A stretch of DNA of 20,907 bases, from NCBI GenBank assembly GCA_964516325.1, contig CAZFAP010000080.1:1-20907 (forward strand), read 5' to 3'. The DNA comes from CAZFAP01 sp964516325 (GTDB lineage: Bacteria; Auribacterota; JABMQX01). Position numbers and translations under genes: made by a program. This document shows, piece after piece, positions 16,051 through 20,907 of this stretch. Below the pieces are notes generated by a model. It was not told the origin of the DNA. It saw only the letters and a list, made by a program, of their open reading frames with translations, and did no database searches. The number at the start of each line of letters is the position of its first letter. Position 1 is the first letter of the stretch.

Positions 16051-19000
16051 TCATTTCGCCTCGCCGGGCAGAACCGATCGCCATCCTTCGGGGACGGTGT
16101 GTCTGTCGCACGACGCTGGGTCCGGAATCGGGTAGTGGAGAGCGCACGCATCGGAGATTGTCAGATGGAGCGCCGCGCTGGACCCCGAGGATACGCGCAC
16201 GATCTCCGGCTTCGATGCGAATTTCGCGTAGCAGGGCCTGTTATGAAGATAAACGTTGCTGACCCAGATGGGAAGCGGTTCCGGACTGACCCTCAGGACA
16301 TAGTGCGCCCTTGCCTCGTAGGTCCCGGCTGGGATGTTCTTGAATTCAAATTTCTCGCCCACCGGCAGCCGGAGTTCCGCCTTCCCGGTTCCCGAATCCA
16401 TCGCCTCCCTCAAAACAAGCCTCTTGTCGCTGCTGATGTACTGTTGTTCGGGGTCAGGATAACGGGGGTCCAGCAGGAACCATGCGGCAGCTCGCGCGGC
16501 ATCCCCGGCGAGAGAAACTGTCCCCGCGATCCCCCCGTCGCCCGCGGCAGTAATGTCAACCGAACCTTGCTCGCCTTCGTTCAAGTCAACCTCTCTCCCG
16601 CGGAAATGCGTGCTTTCGCTTCCCCCGATCTGTGCTCTGACGAGATACTTCCCCGGAAGCAAATTCGGAAAAGCATAACGCCCCTGTTCGTCGGCATGCG
16701 TCACGGATTTCTTGCCGTCGCCCTCGAGGATGACTTCCGCTTTCTGTGCTGGGTTCCCGTCCTCCCCGTACACGAATCCGGCGATGCTCGCCGAGCCGTC
16801 CTCAAAGACAAGCCGGACAAAATCTCTGCCGCCCGGTCCGATCGTAACATCCGCGAAGACGCTGCGTCCTTCTTCGCCCAGAATCGTCCACTGGTAATCC
16901 GCCCAGGCGATCACCCGGTAGTCCGTCTGCTCCAGGTTCTCAACTACAAATCGGCCGTCCCGTCCGGACCTGATCTGCGGCCACCACCCGCCGTACAAGC
17001 TTTCCCATTCGACGACGTCCGTCACTATCCTGACGCGCTCCGTGCCGTGCAGGACATCTTTCTTCTTGACTGCCCTGATCAGGATTCCTTCGAGCGAATG
17101 CCCCTTTGAGTCCACGACAATCCCTTCGAGGCGCCCGAGCGCCTGAAGCTCAAGAGTCGCCTCGGTTCGTCGCCCCCCCTCAATTTCAACCTCGGCGAAT
17201 TCTTCTCCACGCTTGTCAGCGGTTGTGGAGACAAAGTAGGTCCCGGGGGCTACCCGCTCCGCGACGAACTCGCCCCCGTCCGAGACGACTTCTTGCCTGC
17301 AAACAAGAACGCGGGAATATTTCGCGTCGCGAACGTAGGAATCGCCCATGCCCCGAGACACAAGGGTATCTCTGACTAACTCAATCCCCTTATCTCTGAC
17401 TGGTTCCGGTTCTATCCCGGTCCTACCGTAGGTCAGCTTTAAGGGACAGCATACGATCTCGAACTTGCTTATTGGGCGGTGCGCCTCGTCAACCACACAC
17501 ACCCGCAAGCCTCCGGCGGGGAGCTTTCTCACGATTAGGTCTGCGCCCTCCGTTCCCGTCGGAATGTCCCTGAGCGAAGTTGCTTGGAGAATTCCCTCCG
17601 GCGCCGGGTAGTCTGGGGAGACCGCGAGCCAGATGTTGTACTTCCCCGGCTGCATGCGAGATAACTCATAGCTCCCATCGTTATTGATCTCGGCCGTCCT
17701 GTGACGATGGAACACGCGGCTGGCCCCTGCACCCTCCACCCCCTCGTAGTGCTCCCCCGAACCGAAGAACTCGCCAACGTCAGCTTTGATTCTTCCATTC
17801 GCCCACGGATTGCCGCTCTCGTCCAGCACCTTCCCGTGAATGAAGCCCTTCCATCTCGTCAGGACGAAATCAAAGCCCTCAACGATCTGGTGAGGTAACA
17901 TATCGAGCCGCTTGGTCTGCGGGTCGCACTCGTCGCAAGCTGCCAGCAGTTCGTAGCTCCCTTCCCGCAGAAAACGAATCTCATAGCTCCCATCCGCAGC
18001 ACAACCGATTCTCTTGTCCTGGATGAACCTGTTGTCCCCCCTTGTCAAGACAGGACTTTTGCTCGGGTCAAGCTTCATTCGGATTTGTGCTGCCGCGAGC
18101 GGCTGAGAGTCGTCGTCGAGAACCCGCCCCGAAACTTTCGACGCCTTACACAGCACGATGTCCACCCCTCGCCTGACCTGTCCCACGCCCAGCCGCGGGA
18201 CCTCAACCACCGCCATCTCATAATCCGGGTGATATGCCACGAGCCGCTCGGGCGGCGCATTGAGCGGAGGAATCCACCTGGGCGTCCATTCCCATTTTGG
18301 TCCCGAGCTGACCGGCGCGCCTCCTTCCTTCGGAAAGATGCACAAATCCGAGGAGACGAAGACCGTACTAATCTCCGGTTTGTCCGGCCAATCCTCCACA
18401 AAATAGCTCTGATAAGGCCAGTCCTTTGGCACCTCTATCCGGTATCTTCCGTCCTCTCCCGATCGCGCCGGCTGAAGCACACGTCGGTCCATGGACAGGT
18501 AAACCTCCGCCGCGGTGACAGGGTAACCCCCCTCGTTGAGAACCCTTCCCTCGATCAGCGTCTCAGATGGTTGCTCGACCTCCAGAACGACATCCGCGGT
18601 GTTCTGCCCCGCCACCAGTCTCATCCTCTTTGCTTCGGAGCGCCAATAGACCGACTGGGACTTGTGGTCCTCGGCCTGAACCCAGGCCGTTCCTTCCGCG
18701 GCGATGGCCAGAGCGAAACTTCCGGACTCGTCCGTGTGCCCTATTGCCTTCCGCTGCTCATACAGGTCGCTTTCTTCCGACCGCAGTCCCACCCCGATTC
18801 CCGGCACCGTGCGGTCGGTTCCCTTCCAAACAACCCGCCCAGTTACCTCAGGGGCTTTCTTCAAGACGATTTTGTGCGAGTTCTCCGACGGCTGAAAGCT
18901 AACGGCCTGCCTCTCGGGGACGCGGCCATCCTTCGAGGCGATAAGAAGACCGTGGAGTTCTTTCGATGACTCCCGCGGAAGCCCCTCACCCGGCATCAGC

Positions 19001-20121
19001 AGCTCCCTCGCTCGCGGGAAGACACCGTCTTGTCGCAACTCAAAGCCGCCGCTCGAGTCCGTTGTCGTGCTGTGCACCAATACCTTTCGGGACAACGAAT
19101 TTGGCGATTCGCCCTCAAAAACCCCGGCTTCCACGATCGCGCCCGGAATTGGTTTCTCTTCCGGGTCAATGACCTGCCCGAAAAAGGCGATCTCTTGTTC
19201 AACTCCTTGGCCGGCTTCCGGTTGGCCGCCTGGGAGTCTGCTCTGGCCCCGTGCTATTCTCGCCGTGTCAGCCCCAAGACCGGTGGCACGCGGCCTCTTA
19301 TCCTGTCTGCCCAAGCCCCTCATGGCAATGTAGGTGGCGGTTCCCCCTGCGAGAATGGCGGCGCTGAGACCTATGGCAATCTTTGTTTTTGCGGTCATGG
19401 CCAATCCCCCTTTTGCGGCCGCTGCGGTCATGGAGACAGCTTTGGCTACGGCTCCCGCCCCCGAGGCGGCTTTGAGGATGGGTGCCGCGGAGGTCAGCAG
19501 GCTCGCCGAAGCAATCTCCGCTGGTATGCTTCTCAGGCCCTCTTCCACAGCGAGGAGCGAGAGGAGCAAACCTCGTTTCTTGAGAAGTCCCTTGAGCTTC
19601 TTCAACGCGCGATTGATGCGCATGCGGACGGCGTCAGAAGAGGAGTTCAAGACCTCGCTCGTCTCCTCGTGCGATAACCCTTGCAGGTACCGCAAGACCA
19701 ATGGAACCCGCAGCGAGTCTTTCAATTTGGCGAGGGCGCCGTCGAGTTCTTTTCGCAATTCCTCCCTGGCGGCTGCCTCCCTCGGGGTCTCGGGTACGCC
19801 CATGATCTCCATGCCGCTTTCCCTGCGCTTTCTTCTTCGCATGCTCTTTTTCAAGTCGAAGGAGAGATTGAGGGTGGTTCTGTAGAGCCAGGATTGAATT
19901 GACCCGACGTTGGCGACCTTGTCCCTTCGCTCGAGAAGGCGAATGAAAACCCTCTGCACTACGTCCTCAGCAGTCTGCCTGTCGTACAAGACCCGAAATG
20001 CCAGATTCAACAGCCGGGACCTGTACCGCTGGACGAGCGCATCGAAAAGCTCCTCGCGTCCGGTGCGGACGAATTCTCCCCACAGCTCCCTTTCGCTGGG
20101 TAACGAATCGGAACGTTCCAT
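16051..20121 (-). CDS. ECF sigma factor fused to membrane helix and carboxypeptidase-regulatory-like repeats
   Basis: 1356 residues, several times the usual 180-200 of an ECF sigma factor. Residues about 22-100 are sigma region 2 (LFDALVQRYRSRLLNLAF and TAEDVVQRVFIRLLER, for core and -10 binding). Residues about 125-182 are region 4 with its helix-turn-helix (LQGLSHEETSEVLNSSSDAV). A long Ala-rich, partly hydrophobic linker (185-245) leads to one membrane helix at about 247-266. Outside the membrane come about nine beta-sandwich units that begin near 313, 426, 522, 661, 760, 871, 997, 1111 and 1195. They carry GxVxDxxGxPxxGAxV and DGxYxxxxLxPGxYxV motifs of CarboxypepD_reg-like domains. ATG 20121 has GGGAG about 7 bp upstream. 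The sigma part should sit at the inner membrane face with the repeats as a sensor or binding part. No separate anti-sigma gene is adjacent; release could need proteolysis. The reading frame is intact throughout, so this is a real fusion within this assembly. Targets are unknown. Confidence 0.88.
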   Translation of the reverse strand: MERSDSLPSERELWGEFVRTGREELFDALVQRYRSRLLNLAFRVLYDRQTAEDVVQRVFIRLLERRDKVANVGSIQSWLYRTTLNLSFDLKKSMRRRKRRESGMEIMGVPETPREAAAREELRKELDGALAKLKDSLRVPLVLRYLQGLSHEETSEVLNSSSDAVRMRINRALKKLKGLLKKRGLLLSLLAVEEGLRSIPAEIASASLLTSAAPILKAASGAGAVAKAVSMTAAAAKGGLAMTAKTKIAIGLSAAILAGGTATYIAMRGLGRQDKRPRATGLGADTARIARGQSRLPGGQPEAGQGVEQEIAFFGQVIDPEEKPIPGAIVEAGVFEGESPNSLSRKVLVHSTTTDSSGGFELRQDGVFPRARELLMPGEGLPRESSKELHGLLIASKDGRVPERQAVSFQPSENSHKIVLKKAPEVTGRVVWKGTDRTVPGIGVGLRSEESDLYEQRKAIGHTDESGSFALAIAAEGTAWVQAEDHKSQSVYWRSEAKRMRLVAGQNTADVVLEVEQPSETLIEGRVLNEGGYPVTAAEVYLSMDRRVLQPARSGEDGRYRIEVPKDWPYQSYFVEDWPDKPEISTVFVSSDLCIFPKEGGAPVSSGPKWEWTPRWIPPLNAPPERLVAYHPDYEMAVVEVPRLGVGQVRRGVDIVLCKASKVSGRVLDDDSQPLAAAQIRMKLDPSKSPVLTRGDNRFIQDKRIGCAADGSYEIRFLREGSYELLAACDECDPQTKRLDMLPHQIVEGFDFVLTRWKGFIHGKVLDESGNPWANGRIKADVGEFFGSGEHYEGVEGAGASRVFHRHRTAEINNDGSYELSRMQPGKYNIWLAVSPDYPAPEGILQATSLRDIPTGTEGADLIVRKLPAGGLRVCVVDEAHRPISKFEIVCCPLKLTYGRTGIEPEPVRDKGIELVRDTLVSRGMGDSYVRDAKYSRVLVCRQEVVSDGGEFVAERVAPGTYFVSTTADKRGEEFAEVEIEGGRRTEATLELQALGRLEGIVVDSKGHSLEGILIRAVKKKDVLHGTERVRIVTDVVEWESLYGGWWPQIRSGRDGRFVVENLEQTDYRVIAWADYQWTILGEEGRSVFADVTIGPGGRDFVRLVFEDGSASIAGFVYGEDGNPAQKAEVILEGDGKKSVTHADEQGRYAFPNLLPGKYLVRAQIGGSESTHFRGREVDLNEGEQGSVDITAAGDGGIAGTVSLAGDAARAAAWFLLDPRYPDPEQQYISSDKRLVLREAMDSGTGKAELRLPVGEKFEFKNIPAGTYEARAHYVLRVSPEPLPIWVSNVYLHNRPCYAKFASKPEIVRVSSGSSAALHLTISDACALHYPIPDPASCDRHTVPEGWRSVLPGEAK

Positions 20122-20442
20122 GCCAATCTCCCGCTTCTTTCAATCATTATAAGACGACACGACGCTCAAGTTGTGAACATCTTTTGCGGCCGCATTAAGG
20201 TCCGTTTCATGGGATGAAACCTCAGGCGGACACCCGTCCATGCGGATTTCCCGTTTTGTCCCGTATCCGCATCCATCTGCGGTTCCGCCGTTCTCCGTGC
20301 CGCGGGTCGCTGAGAACAGCCAACGAAGCCAACCGCCGCAGGGCAGCAGCCCCGGGCGTGGCTCTTTTTCAGTGGCGGATTTGGGGATGTGGAGTAAGAT
20401 ATTTTTCCGGAGAAGCGAAGAGTTGGGGAGGGAAAGGAGCGC
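20122..20442. promoter_or_regulatory. Intergenic region upstream of the sigma-factor fusion
   Basis: About 320 bp. It holds the perfect inverted repeat GTTTCAT-GGG-ATGAAAC (20204-20220) and a second pair ATGCGGAT/ATCCGCAT (20240-20247 and 20265-20272). It also has the GC-rich word CCCCGGGCGTGGCTC (20350-20364) shared with 9745-9759, and near its right end the start of a transposase fragment. No convincing gene is seen; a 182-residue - strand frame here is Pro/Leu/His low-complexity translation. The inverted repeats are candidates for operators or for a weak terminator. Confidence 0.45.
20146..20151 (-). promoter_or_regulatory. Candidate -10 box of the sigma-factor fusion
   Basis: TATAAT on the - strand, with 24 bp between it and ATG 20121, giving a leader under 20 nt. 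No good -35 hexamer stands 17 bp away; AACTT upstream and CGTC beside the box also recall ECF promoter elements, but their spacing is short (about 13 bp). A housekeeping or self-driven promoter are both possible. Confidence 0.35.
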
Positions 20443-20784
20443 GTGAAGGAGCAAGTGCGTAAGGAGGTGCTGGAGATGGTGGAGAGGGTGTGGGCGAAGA
20501 TGCCTGACTCTCTGCGGGCTTTCCGGGAGGTGGAAAGAGCGGTTGTGGAAGCGACGGGGGAGTTGCGGGGGAAGGTATTGCAGAGTTGGTGTGAGGAGGC
20601 AAGGGACGATTGCTCGAGGCCCTTGTGTCCGCACTGCGGGGGGAAGATGCGTCAGAAGGAGCAGAGGGACAAGCGGGTGGTTTGCCATGGTGGGGATGTA
20701 GTGGTCAAGAGGAAACGGTGGTGGTGCGTAATCCCTCAGTTACGGGCGGGTTGGGACGGGTCTCGTTGGAAGAGGAGGTCGTAG
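20443..20784 (+). pseudogene. Truncated ISKra4-like transposase (5' part)
   Basis: GTG 20443 follows AGGAG (20435-20439). Codons 1-95 resemble the N-terminus of ISKra4-family transposases: a charged helical region (VRKEVLEMVERVWAKM) and then a zinc-ribbon start CPHCGGKM at about 62-69, with GGDVVVKRKRWWC at about 83-95. The family continues with a second CxxC and a catalytic domain several hundred residues long. Here the family-like sequence stops after the codon ending at 20727. The next bases are GTAA, the end sequence of another insertion element, and the frame runs on with unrelated residues to a stop at 20784. The gene was therefore broken by insertion. Family assignment is by eye. Confidence 0.65.
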
Positions 20785-20907
20785 GGATCGAGGTTGGGAT
20801 TTTGGGCGAGGTGGTCGAGGGCGGTTTTGAAGCGGGTTTGGAAATCACTAACGCGTTGCTTGAGCGTGAGTAACACGCTCATGAGGATTTCGCGGGTTCG
20901 GGCGCCA
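20728..20907. mobile_element. End of an IS66-type insertion sequence (partial)
   Basis: It begins with GTAA at the exact point where the neighbouring transposase sequence stops, and continues beyond the window. IS66 elements end in GTAA/TTAC and usually duplicate 8 bp of target; GGTGGTGC (20720-20727) would be that duplication. Only one end is visible. Confidence 0.55.
20736..20907 (-). CDS. IS66-type transposase, C-terminal end (partial)
   Basis: The last 56 codons of a gene that enters from the right window edge and stops at TGA 20738-20736, just inside the element end. The peptide starts GARTREILMSVLLTLKQR and ends QRDPSQPARN. The first part resembles the conserved C-terminal helix of IS66 TnpC transposases, where an ARTR-type motif precedes a final helical tail; the DPYDLLF segment also fits such tails. 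The catalytic domain lies outside the window, so the call rests on this tail, its position next to the stop and the GTAA end. It is too short for the usual long-frame search. Confidence 0.5.
   Translation of the reverse strand, partial: GARTREILMSVLLTLKQRVSDFQTRFKTALDHLAQNPNLDPYDLLFQRDPSQPARN

Noticed and set aside
20140..20688. 182-residue - strand frame rich in Pro, Leu and His
   Set aside because: Low-complexity antisense of the transposase fragment and of the sigma-gene spacer.
1..20907. CRISPR arrays, tRNA or rRNA genes
   Set aside because: No regularly spaced direct repeats and no tRNA-like or rRNA-like conserved stretches were noticed when reading both strands by eye.

Overview
The window is GC-rich bacterial chromosome. 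It carries secreted proteins for polysaccharide breakdown, a sugar kinase, a small group of envelope/secretion-type genes, one very large membrane-tethered sigma-factor fusion, and transposon remnants at the right edge. FG-GAP/VCBS proteins, exported lyases in tandem and an ECF sigma factor fused to carboxypeptidase-regulatory-like repeats together suggest the Planctomycetota or another PVC-type or allied environmental phylum. That placement is inference: no rRNA or universal marker gene lies in the window.

Left part, + strand (about 161-5527): an exported calcium-type VCBS/FG-GAP propeller protein, then two tandem paralogues predicted to be secreted all-alpha carbohydrate-active proteins. 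In both paralogues a His/Glu/Arg-His constellation has nearly the spacing I remember for the metal site and catalytic Arg of family 2 pectate lyases (PL2), so a uronate-polymer lyase role is the best guess.

Middle part, - strand (12297 down to 5560): araB (L-ribulokinase), a GspB-like type II secretion accessory protein, a TPR lipoprotein, a membrane-anchored PsbP-like protein and a secreted TIM-barrel glycosidase-like protein. All five point the same way with short gaps. L-ribulokinase uses arabinose released from pectin or arabinan side chains, which fits the lyases, but araA, araD and araC are not in the window.

Divergent from araB, across a roughly 600 bp gene-free region, is a secreted heparinase II/III-type polysaccharide lyase (12897-14816, +). 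It converges on a GT2-like glycosyltransferase (15956-14907, -).

The glycosyltransferase lies 94 bp downstream of the most striking gene, 20121-16051 (-). This encodes 1356 residues: an N-terminal ECF sigma factor, an Ala-rich linker, one membrane helix and about nine beta-sandwich repeats, so the predicted sensor domain is outside the membrane and the sigma factor inside. A good -10 box and inverted repeats precede it.

At the right edge an ISKra4-like transposase gene is cut exactly where an IS66-type end (GTAA) begins. The 3' end of the IS66-type transposase runs off the window on the - strand.
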